Source of the DNA: Nitrincola iocasae
GTDB taxonomy: Bacteria > Pseudomonadota > Gammaproteobacteria > Pseudomonadales > Balneatricaceae
NCBI RefSeq assembly: GCF_008727795.1
Contig: NZ_CP044222.1
Span: 1,736,001-1,800,000, forward strand
Reading direction: 5' to 3'
Length of the DNA stretch: 64,000 nucleotides
In this document: positions 42,801 to 52,766 of the stretch, one piece after another
How the letters are laid out: each line of letters opens with the position of its first letter
Position numbering within the stretch: the first letter of the stretch is position 1
Made by a program: the position numbers and the translations under genes
Notes under the pieces: generated by a model
Told to the model about the DNA's origin: nothing
Databases searched by the model: none
The model's input: only the letters and a program-made list of their open reading frames with translations

Positions 42801-43359
42801 GGGTGTGTTGTCTGTAGAAGCCATGCTTGAGCCCCTGTATCAGAACCCTGAAACAGGGGAGGTCGCGTTGCTGTTGTTGCAAAGCAGTGGCTTGATCAAA
42901 CAGGGTCGGACGCGCAAATGGCACAATCACTTGCGCGGCTGGCTGATGCACCTGCTGGCTCACCAGAGCGGCCTGAAACTGACCACCTGGATTATGACCC
43001 CTGAAGGCAAAATTCGCTTTGCACCACTGGCGTCTGCGGAGCAGGCCCGTGCCTGTCTGGATCGTCTGCTACAAGCTGCACATGCAACACTGCAGGCGCC
43101 CACGCCTTTAAGCCTGGATACTGCCATCGCCTGGCTGGCCAACCGGGATGACGCGGCTGTACCTGAGTTTCCAGAGGGTAAGCTCCAGACCAAACTGCTG
43201 GAGGCGCTGGATAAGAGCCTTCAGCAAAGCCGTTTCTTTCATCAGCACTGTACTGGTCTTGAACAGCTTTGGGCCGAAGGTGCATTTGTCCAGCATGCAC
43301 AGGCGCTCTACGGTGACTTTCATCAGGCTGTAACAGCGCAGAAGGAAACCCGCTCATGA
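39874..43359 (+). CDS. recC: Exodeoxyribonuclease V gamma subunit
   Basis: The protein has 1161 residues from the ATG at 39874 (MVIQGNHLEELRHLMV). The earlier in-frame ATG at 39808 would translate through the RAYT end and REP repeat, so it is rejected. RecC lacks helicase catalysis but recognises Chi and splits the strands. Family segments include VILVQSNGIAQWLKLALA, the GIAAGLQVMLPGRFIW stretch and RREDDRYLFLEALLAAR. A short AGGG lies five bases upstream. The RAYT insertion has probably replaced the native leader. The stop overlaps recB as ATGA. Confidence 0.93.
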   Translation: MVIQGNHLEELRHLMVSWTQHYPLKPLENEVILVQSNGIAQWLKLALAANSGDGAESGLGIAAGLQVMLPGRFIWQAYRQEFPQLPSASPFDKAPLTWRLLRLLSDLPALAARAPDPQVLQPLQHFLDQDPSVSRTWQLAARLADLYDQYQVYRADWLEAWLQGESVLITAAGERQPLKAEQAWQPLLWQWLNADIRQAHSEADFLSYASRSSVHQVFCQQLGEADANQPPTGFPRRIIVFGISSLPRQTLEVLEVLSQFSQVMLFVCNPSQHYWGDLIEGRELFKKAYQRNSERRVPDNLDEDQLHLHGHPLLAAWGRQGRDYLRLLDERDQPQSYQQHFERIDLFSSPGNETLLQQLQDDILELRTLSERQAMQIQVDVQDRSLSFMLAHSPQREVEILQDQLLAEFEAAQHSGEPLNPRDILVMVPDIQVYAAHIDAVFGKLDRDDPRYLPFHIADQGQRHKAPLLIALESLLHLPESRFSVTELLDLLDVPALRACFELDEVDLLSLKRWIQGANIRWGLDAEQREALDLPEGVSANTWRFGLKRMLLGYASGETSAWQGTVPYAEVAGLEAARLGPLVLLLDQLETAWHTLQQATHAGEWAARLQQLLQDFFVPQSELDQALLLKFEQQLTQWLEAIELAEASDLPLTLDVVREELLSGLDQPGLSQTFLAGSVNFATLMPMRAIPFRQVWLLGMNDGAYPRAVRPVDFDLMAQDYRPGDRSRREDDRYLFLEALLAAREKLVVSWVGRSARDNSVRPPSVLVGQLRDHLQSGWQGQTDDLLNELTIEHPLQPFSRRYFDQDAAAHAPFSYASEWLAVHQPISQAQSPLSLEPWQPETALSLSQLVQLMKQPIDSFYALRLQVPRTESIQVLRDTESFALDGLEVWQLRDRLLQSAILPAVDEDDFLQRVGDEVQRIQQEGLLVEGSLGQLQGQQLCQGLDAVYSDWLAERTEFSDALESQPVMYSAHSEWGVLSVEAMLEPLYQNPETGEVALLLLQSSGLIKQGRTRKWHNHLRGWLMHLLAHQSGLKLTTWIMTPEGKIRFAPLASAEQARACLDRLLQAAHATLQAPTPLSLDTAIAWLANRDDAAVPEFPEGKLQTKLLEALDKSLQQSRFFHQHCTGLEQLWAEGAFVQHAQALYGDFHQAVTAQKETRS

Positions 43360-46300
43360 GTGACAGCATTAATCGTCTGGATCCCTTAACCTTTCCATTG
43401 CAGGGCAAGGCTTTGATCGAAGCCAGCGCAGGGACCGGCAAGACCTTTACCCTGGCACTGCTGTATCTGCGACTGGTAATTCAGCATGGCGGCGATCAGG
43501 CGTTTATACGACCACTGCTGCCACCGGAAATACTGGTGGTGACCTTTACCAATGCGGCGACAGCGGAGCTGCGTGAGCGTATTCGTGCAAGGCTGGTGGA
43601 AGCGGCGGGGGTATTTCAGGGAGCGACCACCAGCGATGCCCTGCTGCTGGCGTTGCTGCAACAACTGCAAGATGATCAACACCCGCGGGCAGCACGCCAA
43701 TTAACGCTGGCGGCGCAGTGGATGGATGAGTCAGCCATCTCCACCATCCATGCATGGTGTTATCGCATGCTGAAAGAGCATGCCTTCGATAGCGGCAGTG
43801 CCTTTGATCAGCAACTGGAAACCAGCGAGCAAGCCTGGCAACAGCAGGCCAGTGAAGATTACTGGCGTTGTGCCTACAGTCAGTTGCCAGTGGAGCAGTT
43901 GGCCCTGGTGGTCGATTGTTGGGCATCACCCGATGCCCTGTTGAAACAGGTGAAGCCCTGTCTGGATAAGCTGGCGTATCTGGCCAATCCATCGGGGTCA
44001 GCCTTGCAGTTGATTCAGCGTTATCGGCAACAGCGCACGGCGCAACTGGATGCATTGAAGGCCGAGTGGCGGGCGCAGGATTATATCGGCCAGTTACAGC
44101 AATTGTTCGATCAGGCAGCTAAGCAGAAAGCCTTTCAGGCGAAAAAACTCAACAGTGGTCACCGTTCTGGCGTGTTGAACAAACTGAGCGACTGGCTGGC
44201 GCAGGCCTCACTGGAAGATCCGGGTATTTTCGGGGGTAAAAGCTGGCGCGTTATGTCATCCGAGGGGATCAGTGACATCTGGGTAGATGCGCAACAGGCC
44301 CCGGTTGATCACCCAGCCTGCCTGGCCTTGTCCCAGTTAAAGCAGGTGCTGGCCGATTTGCCGGATCTTCAGCCTGAGCTGCTATGTCATGCGGCGCACT
44401 GGATTGCTGCACGGATCGAGAAGGTTAAGCAACAGGCCAACAGTCTGAGCCAGAACGATCTGCTATTGCGTCTCGACAAGGCACTGGCTTCCACCCAGGG
44501 AGAGGCGCTGGCCGCGGCGATTCGCAGACAATTTCCAGTGGCCCTGGTCGATGAGTTTCAGGATACCGACCCGGTGCAGTACCGTATTTTCCGTCGAATT
44601 TATCAGCAAAGCCCTGATAACATGCCGGTCGGCTTCTTTATGATCGGTGATCCCAAGCAGGCGATCTATGCCTTTCGAGGCGCAGATATTCATACCTATC
44701 TGCAAGCACGTCAGGACAGTGAAGGGCAGCATTACACCCTCGATACCAACTACCGCTCCTCGTCTGCGTTGATCGATTCGGTCAATGAGGTGTTCAGTCT
44801 GGCCGATCAACGTGCCCAAGGCGCTTTCCTGTTCAAAACCGGGGAGCGTAATCCGGTACCCTTTTTGCCGGTGAAGGCCGGAAAGGCCGACTTGCCGGGA
44901 ATGATGCTGGACGGGGAGCAAGCCCCTGCACTGCAAGGCTGGCTGGTTGAGCAAACAGATGACAAGCTCAATAAGGGTGATGCACGTGAGCGACTGGCAC
45001 AACTGACTGCCGCCAAGATTACCGAGTTACTGATACAGGGGCAGCAGGGAAACGCCACGCTGCCCCTGGCAGAACAGGGTGGCTGGCGCGCGGTGCAACC
45101 AGCGGATTGCGCGGTGTTGGTGAATAATCTCGGTGAAGCCACGCGTATCCGGCAGGCGTTGCAGCAACTGGGGGTCGCCAGTGTCTATCTTTCGGACCGA
45201 TCCAGTGTGTTTCAGACCTGGATTGCCAGCGAACTGTTACAACTGCTGCGTGCGGTGTCTGACCCCTTGAATGAGAAGCGCATTCGTACCGCGCTGGCCA
45301 GTCCGTTGTTACGCCCTGATATTGCCTCATTGGAGCGACTGAATCAGGATGAGTTGTACTGGGAAAGTCACTCAGGTCAATTTATAACCTACCACCAGAT
45401 CTGGCAGCGTCAGGGTATTCTGCCGTTGATCTATCGCCTGATAAAGGATTTCAATATTGCCCAGAGTGCCGGTCAGCGGCCGCAGGGTGAGCGCGAGTTA
45501 ACCGATCTGCTGCACCTGGGTGAACTGTTGCACCAGGCGGCCGATACGCTGGATGGTGAGCAGGCATTGATACGTTATCTGGAAGAGTCGATTCAGGAAC
45601 CGGATGAACAGAGTGAAGCGCAGCAGTTGCGTCTGGAAACGGATGAGCAACTGGTGCGGGTAGTCACCATCCACAAATCCAAAGGTCTGGAATATCCCTT
45701 GGTGTTTTTGCCCTTTATCAGCGATAGCCGACAAGCCAAAGCACAGGATACCCTGCTGGTCACCCATAACGCCGATCAGCAGGTTGAAGTGCATCTGCGT
45801 GCTAATTCTGAAAACCTGGCGCAGGCTGATACTGAGCGTCTGGCAGAGGATTTACGCAAGCTCTATGTAGGCTTGACGCGGGCACGTTTTGTCAACTGGA
45901 TAGGCCTGGCTGAAACCGATAGCTTTGCCGCATCTGCGCTGGCCTATGTGCTGGACGCCAACTCAGGCAATCTGGCTGAACCGTTAAAACAACTGAAACA
46001 TCTTAGTCTGCAGGTCCTGTCAGAAGAGTCGACAGAACAGCCGCCGGAGGTCTGGCAACCGGACAGCCCTGAAGTGGAACTAAGCGCCAGAGCAGCACCG
46101 CGACTCAGCCATGAGCCCTGGTGGATTGCCAGTTATTCTGCATTGAAACATGGCACCACGCAGGTCAGTGAAACCGCCTGGCAGGAAACGCTGCTGGAAA
46201 CCCAGGATGCAGAGACCGACGCGACAGACCGGCTCGATCCCTTGGCAGCACTGGATCTGCACGGCTTACCTAAAGGCAGTCAGATAGGTACGTTCTTGCA

Positions 46301-47060
46301 CAGTCTGCTGGAGTGGGCTGCGGCGCTGACTTGGGTCGACAGTCAGGGCGTACGCCAGCAAGGGTTTGCGGGCGTGTTGGAGCCGACATTACAGGCAAGC
46401 TGTTTGGACTATCTGACCCAGCGCTGTCAGCAGCGCCAACTGCAATCCTGGAGCGAGCCGCTGCTGCAGTGGTTACAGCAGTTCATCCGTCAGGACTGGC
46501 AGTTTCCACAGCAGTCGGAGCCGGGAGCGGCGCCATTCAACCTGGCTGCTCTGTCGCCCCAGCAGTTCAGTGTCGAGCTGGAGTTCTGGTTTGCCAGCCA
46601 TCAGGTAAGTACCTTGAAACTGGATCAATGGGTGCAGCAGCGCACGCTGGCAGGGCAGGCGCGACCGCCACTGGCCGCCAATCGTTTAAATGGCATGCTC
46701 AAAGGTTTTATTGATCTGGTGGTTGAACACCAGGGGCGTTACTATGTAATAGACTGGAAATCCAATTGGTTAGGCGTGAATGATCAAGCTTATTCTGAAG
46801 ATGTAATGCGTCAGACTCTACTGGCAAAACGCTATGATCTGCAATACCTCCTGTACCTGCTAGCACTGCATCGGCAGTTGCGCTTGCGCTTGCCGGATTA
46901 TGATTATGACCGGCATATCGGGGGGGCTGCCTATGTGTTTTTGCGCGGCTATCGTGCCGCCTCTCAGGGGGTGTTCTTTGACAAGCCGGATCGTCAGGTG
47001 ATTGAGGGGCTGGATCGGTTGTTTGCCGGTCAGACATTGACGGATGAGGTGCTGGCATGA
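43356..47060 (+). CDS. recB: Exodeoxyribonuclease V beta subunit
   Basis: The protein has 1234 residues. The UvrD-like helicase has Walker A EASAGTGKTFTLA, motif II VDEFQDTDPVQY, QAIYAFRGAD and the VTIHKSKGLEYPLV motif. The C-terminal nuclease keeps YYVIDWKSNWLG with its Asp-Trp-Lys core, the catalytic site of RecBCD. It drives double-strand break resection with RecC and RecD. The starts and stops of all three genes overlap by 4 bp, giving a fully coupled recC-recB-recD operon; no ptrA gene intervenes. Confidence 0.96.
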   Translation: MSDSINRLDPLTFPLQGKALIEASAGTGKTFTLALLYLRLVIQHGGDQAFIRPLLPPEILVVTFTNAATAELRERIRARLVEAAGVFQGATTSDALLLALLQQLQDDQHPRAARQLTLAAQWMDESAISTIHAWCYRMLKEHAFDSGSAFDQQLETSEQAWQQQASEDYWRCAYSQLPVEQLALVVDCWASPDALLKQVKPCLDKLAYLANPSGSALQLIQRYRQQRTAQLDALKAEWRAQDYIGQLQQLFDQAAKQKAFQAKKLNSGHRSGVLNKLSDWLAQASLEDPGIFGGKSWRVMSSEGISDIWVDAQQAPVDHPACLALSQLKQVLADLPDLQPELLCHAAHWIAARIEKVKQQANSLSQNDLLLRLDKALASTQGEALAAAIRRQFPVALVDEFQDTDPVQYRIFRRIYQQSPDNMPVGFFMIGDPKQAIYAFRGADIHTYLQARQDSEGQHYTLDTNYRSSSALIDSVNEVFSLADQRAQGAFLFKTGERNPVPFLPVKAGKADLPGMMLDGEQAPALQGWLVEQTDDKLNKGDARERLAQLTAAKITELLIQGQQGNATLPLAEQGGWRAVQPADCAVLVNNLGEATRIRQALQQLGVASVYLSDRSSVFQTWIASELLQLLRAVSDPLNEKRIRTALASPLLRPDIASLERLNQDELYWESHSGQFITYHQIWQRQGILPLIYRLIKDFNIAQSAGQRPQGERELTDLLHLGELLHQAADTLDGEQALIRYLEESIQEPDEQSEAQQLRLETDEQLVRVVTIHKSKGLEYPLVFLPFISDSRQAKAQDTLLVTHNADQQVEVHLRANSENLAQADTERLAEDLRKLYVGLTRARFVNWIGLAETDSFAASALAYVLDANSGNLAEPLKQLKHLSLQVLSEESTEQPPEVWQPDSPEVELSARAAPRLSHEPWWIASYSALKHGTTQVSETAWQETLLETQDAETDATDRLDPLAALDLHGLPKGSQIGTFLHSLLEWAAALTWVDSQGVRQQGFAGVLEPTLQASCLDYLTQRCQQRQLQSWSEPLLQWLQQFIRQDWQFPQQSEPGAAPFNLAALSPQQFSVELEFWFASHQVSTLKLDQWVQQRTLAGQARPPLAANRLNGMLKGFIDLVVEHQGRYYVIDWKSNWLGVNDQAYSEDVMRQTLLAKRYDLQYLLYLLALHRQLRLRLPDYDYDRHIGGAAYVFLRGYRAASQGVFFDKPDRQVIEGLDRLFAGQTLTDEVLA

Positions 47061-49084
47061 AAGCGGATAGCGAAGCGTCATTGAACTGGCTGAATCTGTT
47101 ACATCAGCAAGGAAAGCTCCGTGCACTGGATCTGGCATTGAGTCGTTATATAGCCGAGGCCGCGCCTGAGTCAGATCCCTGTGTGTTGCTGGCGATTGCC
47201 CTGACCAGCGAGCGCAACGGTCATGGTGATGTATGTCTGGATCTGATCGGTGCCCTGACCCATCTGGAGTTAGCCGCTGGACCCGATGCGCCGGCATTGG
47301 CCAGTATCCTGCAGATGCTTCAGTCGGTGAGTCCGGAGAGTTGGTGGGCGCGTTTGAGTCAGTCTGCGGCAATTCAGCGGCTTGCATCGGATGGACAGAG
47401 TGACCAGCCGGAAAAAGCCACGGCGCCCCTGGTGTTATCCGGATCATCGGAGCGCCCGATACTCTACCTGCGCCGTTACTGGAACTATGAACAACAGGTT
47501 CGCACTGCGCTGATGCAGCGCATCGATCACTGTTATGACTTACCGGAAGCGCCGATGGCGGCCTTGTTGAACAGCTTGTTTCCACCATCGGCTGAAACAG
47601 CGCAGCCGGATTGGCAGAAAATTGCCTGTGCCTTGTCAGCACGGCGTGGCTTTGCCGTGATTACCGGTGGTCCCGGAACCGGGAAAACCACTACGGTGGT
47701 CAGGCTACTGGCGCTGTTGCAGGCCCTGGCGCTTCAGCAGGCGCAACCCGTATTGCGCATAGCCCTGGCTGCACCGACGGGTAAGGCCGCGGCACGCCTG
47801 AATGCGTCGATAGCGGCTCAGGTAGCTAATTTGCCCTTGGCTGCTTTGAGTAAAACACCCGAGCAGCTGGAAGCCGCGATTCCGACTGAAGTGACCACAC
47901 TGCACCGGCTGTTAGGGCCGATACCGGACAGCCGTCGCTTTCGTCATCACCGCAGCCAGCAGTTGCCGGTCGATCTGGTGGTGGTTGATGAAGCCTCCAT
48001 GGTTGATCTGGAGATGCTGGCCGCGCTGGTCGATGCCCTCAAACCCGGCGCACGTTTGATTCTGCTGGGAGACAAGGACCAGTTGGCCTCGGTTGAAGCC
48101 GGTGCCATCCTCGGTGATTTGTGTCAGCAGGCATCACTGGGCCGCTATCAGGATGAAACCGCGCAATGGTTGGCAGGCGTCACCGGGTATTCACTCGATG
48201 CGCGCTATCTTAGTGAGACCGGGCGACCACTGGATCAGGTGATTACCATGTTGCGCCAGAGCCATCGCTTCAGTGAACAGGGCGGCATAGGCGCCCTGGC
48301 ACGTCTGGTCAATGATGGACAGCTCTATGACCAGCCAGTTGAAGATCGTCTGCAGGCGTTGGATCAACTCTTTACCGAACAGCAGGATCAGATAGATAGA
48401 CTCAGCGTCAGTCATGCCTCAGATGCATCCCTGGCTCAGTTGATTATTAAGGGCTATCAAACCTATCTGCAACAGCTTCAACAAAGTCGACCGGCTTTGG
48501 CGGCCGGGCTGGCAGCCCATGACCTTTGGGCTGCTCAGGTACTTGAAACTCATACTGGCTTTCAGTTGTTGTGCGCGGTGCGCGAAGGCCCCTGGGGTGT
48601 TGAGCAGTTGAATCAATGGATCACTCGCACGCTGGCCGGGGCCGGATTACTGGAAGGCAGTGATGCACTCTGGTACGAAGGGCGACCGGTGCTGATTACC
48701 CGCAACGATTACAGCTTGCGTCTGATGAACGGGGATATCGGCATTGCCTTAATGCGCCCTGTAGAAAATTCCGACGGTTCGATCACCTCCGCATTGCGGG
48801 TGGTTTTCCCCGCCGTCGATGGGAGCGTACGCTGGGTCATGCCAAGTCGTTTACAGGCGTTGGAAAGCGTGTTTGCCATGACCGTACACAAATCCCAGGG
48901 CTCCGAATTCAGCCACACCGCGCTGGTGTTACCGGACCAGCCCAACCCCGTACTCACCCAGGAGCTGATCTACACCGGCATCACTCGCTCTCGCGAACGC
49001 TTCACCCTGATCCACAGCCGCGATAGCGTACTCCGGCACGCCCTGGAAAAACGCGTAACCCGCCTCAGCGGCCTCCACCTCTAA
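47057..49084 (+). CDS. recD: Exodeoxyribonuclease V alpha subunit
   Basis: The protein has 675 residues, somewhat longer than E. coli RecD (608), with most of the extra length in the N-terminal domain. The 5'-3' helicase motifs are clear: GGPGTGKTTTVVRLLA, VVDEASMVDLEMLAAL, LGDKDQLASVEAGAI and FAMTVHKSQGSEF with ITRSRERF at the end. It converges on mfd across a 21-bp gap that includes part of a hairpin. Confidence 0.95.
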   Translation: MKADSEASLNWLNLLHQQGKLRALDLALSRYIAEAAPESDPCVLLAIALTSERNGHGDVCLDLIGALTHLELAAGPDAPALASILQMLQSVSPESWWARLSQSAAIQRLASDGQSDQPEKATAPLVLSGSSERPILYLRRYWNYEQQVRTALMQRIDHCYDLPEAPMAALLNSLFPPSAETAQPDWQKIACALSARRGFAVITGGPGTGKTTTVVRLLALLQALALQQAQPVLRIALAAPTGKAAARLNASIAAQVANLPLAALSKTPEQLEAAIPTEVTTLHRLLGPIPDSRRFRHHRSQQLPVDLVVVDEASMVDLEMLAALVDALKPGARLILLGDKDQLASVEAGAILGDLCQQASLGRYQDETAQWLAGVTGYSLDARYLSETGRPLDQVITMLRQSHRFSEQGGIGALARLVNDGQLYDQPVEDRLQALDQLFTEQQDQIDRLSVSHASDASLAQLIIKGYQTYLQQLQQSRPALAAGLAAHDLWAAQVLETHTGFQLLCAVREGPWGVEQLNQWITRTLAGAGLLEGSDALWYEGRPVLITRNDYSLRLMNGDIGIALMRPVENSDGSITSALRVVFPAVDGSVRWVMPSRLQALESVFAMTVHKSQGSEFSHTALVLPDQPNPVLTQELIYTGITRSRERFTLIHSRDSVLRHALEKRVTRLSGLHL

Positions 49085-49096
49085 GAAGAAAGGCGC

Positions 49097-49115
49097 GGCC
49101 TCCTTTCAGGAGGCC
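49097..49115. terminator. Hairpin between recD and mfd
   Basis: GGCCTCCT-TTC-AGGAGGCC forms an 8-bp perfect GC-rich stem with a 3-base loop between the two convergent genes, reaching into the mfd stop region. Without a T-run it may be a weak bidirectional terminator or an mRNA 3'-end structure. Confidence 0.5.
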
Positions 49116-52100
49116 AGGGCTGTCAGGAGGGCTTCGACTTGTTTGAAGCGCTCTTCGATGCTTTCCATGGGCAGGGTGAAGCGGAGTCCGGAGGGGCCGT
49201 CCAGTTTGAAGATGCGCGGTTGGCGCTGGATCATCTGGATGAGTTTGATCGGTTCAACTTTGGGTTCAGCGTCAAATTCGATTTTCCCGCCTTTATTGCC
49301 GACATCCAGTTTCTGTATTCCCAGCACTTCGGCTTGCAGTTTCAGCTCTGTAAGACGTAGCAGGTTTTTAGTGGCTTCGGGTAGCAGGCCGAAGCGGTCG
49401 ATCATTTCCACCTGGATCTCGCGCAAGGCATTGGCATCGCGTGCATTAGAGATGCGTTTGTACAGCATCAAGCGATTATGTACGTCCGGCAGGTAATCAT
49501 CCGGAATCAGTGCAGACAGGTGCAGATTGACTTCACAGCCGTGGTTCAGCGGTTTGTCCAGATTCGGTGTTTTGCCGTCACGGATGGCTTCAACGGCTTG
49601 CTCGAGCATTTCCATATACAGGCCAAAGCCTATCGTCTGCATCTGACCGCTTTGATCTTCACCCAGCAATTCACCAGCACCACGGATTTCCAGATCATGC
49701 GTGGCGAGGGTAAAGCCTGCGCCCAGTGTAGAGGCTTCGGAAATGGCTTCGAGACGCTTCTGCGCATCATCGGTCATATTGCGCTTGTCAGGCGTTAACA
49801 GATAAGCGTAGGCCTGATGGTGGGAGCGACCGACACGGCCACGCAACTGATGCAACTGCGCCAGGCCGAATTTATCTGCACGCTCAATGATAATGGTATT
49901 GGCGTTGGGAATGTCGATACCGGTTTCGATGATGGTGGTACACACCAGAACATTAAAGCGCTTGTGGTAAAAGTCGCTCATCACCTGTTCCAGTTCGCGC
50001 TCACGCATCTGTCCATGACCCGCTGCGACACGGGCTTCTGGCACCAGGGCGTCAATTTCAGTAACCACTTTGTCGATGGTTTTGACTTCGTTGTGCAGGA
50101 AGTAGACCTGTCCACCGCGTAACAGCTCACGCAGTATGGCTTCTTTAAGCAGCGCAGGATCTGATTGGCGGACAAAGGTTTTCACCGATAGACGGCGAGC
50201 CGGCGGGGTGGCGATGATGGAAAGGTCGCGCATGCCGGACATGGCCATATTCAGGGTACGTGGAATCGGTGTGGCCGTCATGGTCAGAATATCGACTTCT
50301 GCGCGCAATGCTTTGATCTTTTCCTTCTGCTGAACACCGAAACGGTGCTCTTCATCGATAATCAGCAGGCCCAGGTTTTTGTAAGTCAGACTACCTTGCA
50401 GCAGCTTGTGTGTACCAATCAGAATATCCACCTGACCGTCACTCAGTTGTTGGGCAATGACTTGCTGCTGTTTGGCGCTGCGAAAACGCGAGATGAGCTC
50501 TACATTGATTGGCCAGTCGGCAAAACGGTCGCGGAAATTATCGAAATGCTGTTGTGCCAGCAGAGTGGTAGGCACCAACACCGCTACTTGTTTACCCGCT
50601 TGCGCGGCAATAAATGCCGCTCGCATGGCTACTTCGGTTTTACCAAAGCCCACATCACCACACACCAGTCGGTCCATGGGTTTGGCTGAGCGCATATCAC
50701 GGATGACCGCGTCTATGGCACTGGCCTGATCCGGGGTTTCTTCAAACGGAAAAGTCGCGGCAAAACGTTCGAAATCGGTTTCAGGAAAGTCAAAAGAAAA
50801 GCCTTCGCGGGCATTACGGCGGGCATAAATATCCAACAGCTCGGCGGCTGTATCTCGGACTTTTTCAGCCGCCTTGCGGCGCGCCTTACTCCATTGTTCG
50901 GTACCCAGGCGGTGCAGCGGGGCGAGCTCATCGGTAGCGCCTGAGTAGCGACTGATCAAGTGTAGTGAAGAAACCGGCACATAGAGTTTCGCTTCGTTGG
51001 CGTATTCCAACATTAAAAATTCATTGATCTGCCCGTCAACCGTGATGCTTTGCAGGCCACGGTAGCGGCCGACACCATGGTCAATATGCACCACCGGTGC
51101 ATTCGTGGTCAGTTCAGACAGGTGGCGGATAACCTGGTCAGACTGTTCCTTCTCGCGTTGGCGACGACGGCGCTGAAAAATCTGTCGACCAAACAGCTGT
51201 GTCTCCGTGACCAGGTGTAACTCACCCGGAATGGAAATGCCCTGGTCCAGCGCAAATACGCTGATACCCAGTCTTACCGGGTTCGCCTGGAAGGCTTGCC
51301 AGCTGTCAATGTCTGTGGCTTTTAGATGGGTGCGCCGCAACAGTTCTTGCAAGGCTTCGCGACGACCGGGCGATTCTGCACAGATCAGGAAATGTGCATC
51401 GGTGTCGCGCTCCATTAACTGCTTGAGTTTATGCAGTGGCTCATCACTGCCGGGTTCCGCCGTCAGGTCGGCAGGCACACTGCAAGGCAGGTTGTCGCGT
51501 CCGGGTTTGCGTTGTTCTGTTTCGGTTGTGACGCGAATGCGTGGGTAGTGCTTGAGTTGTCCAAGCAGTTCATCAGCCGAAAGGTAAAGTGCCTGGGGGC
51601 TCAGTAGGGGGCGCTGAATATCAAAGTTGCGTTCCTGATAGCGGTTTTCGACTTCTTCCGCAAAATGTCTGGCGGCTTCACTGACACCCGCTTGTTCAAC
51701 AAACAGCGTTTGCTCGGGCAGATAGTCAAACAGCGTAGCGAGCTGATCGAAAAACAGCGGCAGGTAGTATTCGATACCGGCGGGCGCGATGCCCTCGGAA
51801 ACGTCGCGGTACACCGGGCAGCGGTTAAAATCGACTTCAAAGACTTCGCGCCAACGCTGCTTGAAATGACGTATAGAATCCTGGTTAAACGGAAATTCAC
51901 GTGCAGGTAGAAGACGAATCCGCTCCAGTTGATCGATGGAGCGTTGTGTTTCAGGATCAAAGGTACGCAGGGTTTCGATTTCATCATCAAACAGATCGAT
52001 ACGAAAGGGCAGGTCACTACCCATCGGGAAAATATCGATAATTGCGCCACGCACGGCAAACTCACCATGCTCATACACAGTATTAACCGCCTGGTAACCG

Positions 52101-52552
52101 GCATGAACCAGTTGTTGGCGTATGGCATCCGGATTGAACTCCTGTCCCTTATCCAGACTCAGGCTGTTGCCGGTAATAAAGGTGGTGGGCGCTATGCGCT
52201 GCATCAGCGTGGATGCCGAGACAATTAAAATGCCACGCTTCATGGCGGGTAAGCGATAGAGGGTTTCTATACGCTGAGAAATAATATCCTGATGGGGTGA
52301 AAAGGTATCGTATGGCAGGGTTTCCCAATCAGGCACCAGCAGTATTTCATTGTCATCCTGACTGAAAAAAAGGGCTTCCTGACGGATACGTAGTGCAGTT
52401 TCATTATCTTTGCATACCAGTACCACCAGCCCTTGTTGCTGACGGGTTAGTAGTTGTTGCAGTACTAAACCCGTGCTACACCCGGTGACATGTCCAACAC
52501 GTTTGATGTCGCCGGCTGAGTGCGGCAGCGCAAAGCTAAATGGGGCCAGCAA
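49106..52552 (-). CDS. mfd: Transcription-repair coupling factor
   Basis: The protein has 1148 residues starting at TTG 52552, with AGGAG six bases upstream. Mfd displaces stalled RNA polymerase and recruits UvrA. Domains in order are the UvrB-like N-terminal region, the RNA-polymerase-interacting CarD-like domain (VHIDHGVGRYRGLQSI), the translocase with GDVGFGKTEVAMRAAF and IDEEHRFGVQQKEK, RecG-like RGRVGRSHHQAYAYLL, and the C-terminal TRCF domain. Its neighbour gap is divergent, matching the order I recall from pseudomonads. Confidence 0.97.
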   Translation of the reverse strand: MLAPFSFALPHSAGDIKRVGHVTGCSTGLVLQQLLTRQQQGLVVLVCKDNETALRIRQEALFFSQDDNEILLVPDWETLPYDTFSPHQDIISQRIETLYRLPAMKRGILIVSASTLMQRIAPTTFITGNSLSLDKGQEFNPDAIRQQLVHAGYQAVNTVYEHGEFAVRGAIIDIFPMGSDLPFRIDLFDDEIETLRTFDPETQRSIDQLERIRLLPAREFPFNQDSIRHFKQRWREVFEVDFNRCPVYRDVSEGIAPAGIEYYLPLFFDQLATLFDYLPEQTLFVEQAGVSEAARHFAEEVENRYQERNFDIQRPLLSPQALYLSADELLGQLKHYPRIRVTTETEQRKPGRDNLPCSVPADLTAEPGSDEPLHKLKQLMERDTDAHFLICAESPGRREALQELLRRTHLKATDIDSWQAFQANPVRLGISVFALDQGISIPGELHLVTETQLFGRQIFQRRRRQREKEQSDQVIRHLSELTTNAPVVHIDHGVGRYRGLQSITVDGQINEFLMLEYANEAKLYVPVSSLHLISRYSGATDELAPLHRLGTEQWSKARRKAAEKVRDTAAELLDIYARRNAREGFSFDFPETDFERFAATFPFEETPDQASAIDAVIRDMRSAKPMDRLVCGDVGFGKTEVAMRAAFIAAQAGKQVAVLVPTTLLAQQHFDNFRDRFADWPINVELISRFRSAKQQQVIAQQLSDGQVDILIGTHKLLQGSLTYKNLGLLIIDEEHRFGVQQKEKIKALRAEVDILTMTATPIPRTLNMAMSGMRDLSIIATPPARRLSVKTFVRQSDPALLKEAILRELLRGGQVYFLHNEVKTIDKVVTEIDALVPEARVAAGHGQMRERELEQVMSDFYHKRFNVLVCTTIIETGIDIPNANTIIIERADKFGLAQLHQLRGRVGRSHHQAYAYLLTPDKRNMTDDAQKRLEAISEASTLGAGFTLATHDLEIRGAGELLGEDQSGQMQTIGFGLYMEMLEQAVEAIRDGKTPNLDKPLNHGCEVNLHLSALIPDDYLPDVHNRLMLYKRISNARDANALREIQVEMIDRFGLLPEATKNLLRLTELKLQAEVLGIQKLDVGNKGGKIEFDAEPKVEPIKLIQMIQRQPRIFKLDGPSGLRFTLPMESIEERFKQVEALLTALAS

Positions 52553-52696
52553 GGTAAGCTCCTATAATTATTCGATTACAAAGAATCTCAAAGGGGGTTA
52601 TTTTAACTAAAGCTGTAAAAAAACACAGTGATTCAGTCAATTTAGGTTTAAATTAACCTTTATTGTTGGTTCGGACCAAAGTCTATTGAATCGAAT

Positions 52697-52725
52697 TTGA
52701 TCCGGATGGCGTAAACAGGGATAAT
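52697..52725 (+). promoter_or_regulatory. Sigma-70 promoter of gap
   Basis: TTGATC at 52697-52702 and GATAAT at 52720-52725 are separated by exactly 17 bp, giving a near-consensus housekeeping promoter. Transcription would start about 52732, about 35 nt before the GTG start of gap. Confidence 0.65.
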
Positions 52726-52766
52726 GCGCGCACGCAAATGGAGCCATTACAATTTCGGAGCAAGCT

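Noticed and set aside
41827..43441. Long reverse ORFs within recC
   Set aside because: They are shadows of the recC reading frame, lacking ribosome sites and domain motifs.
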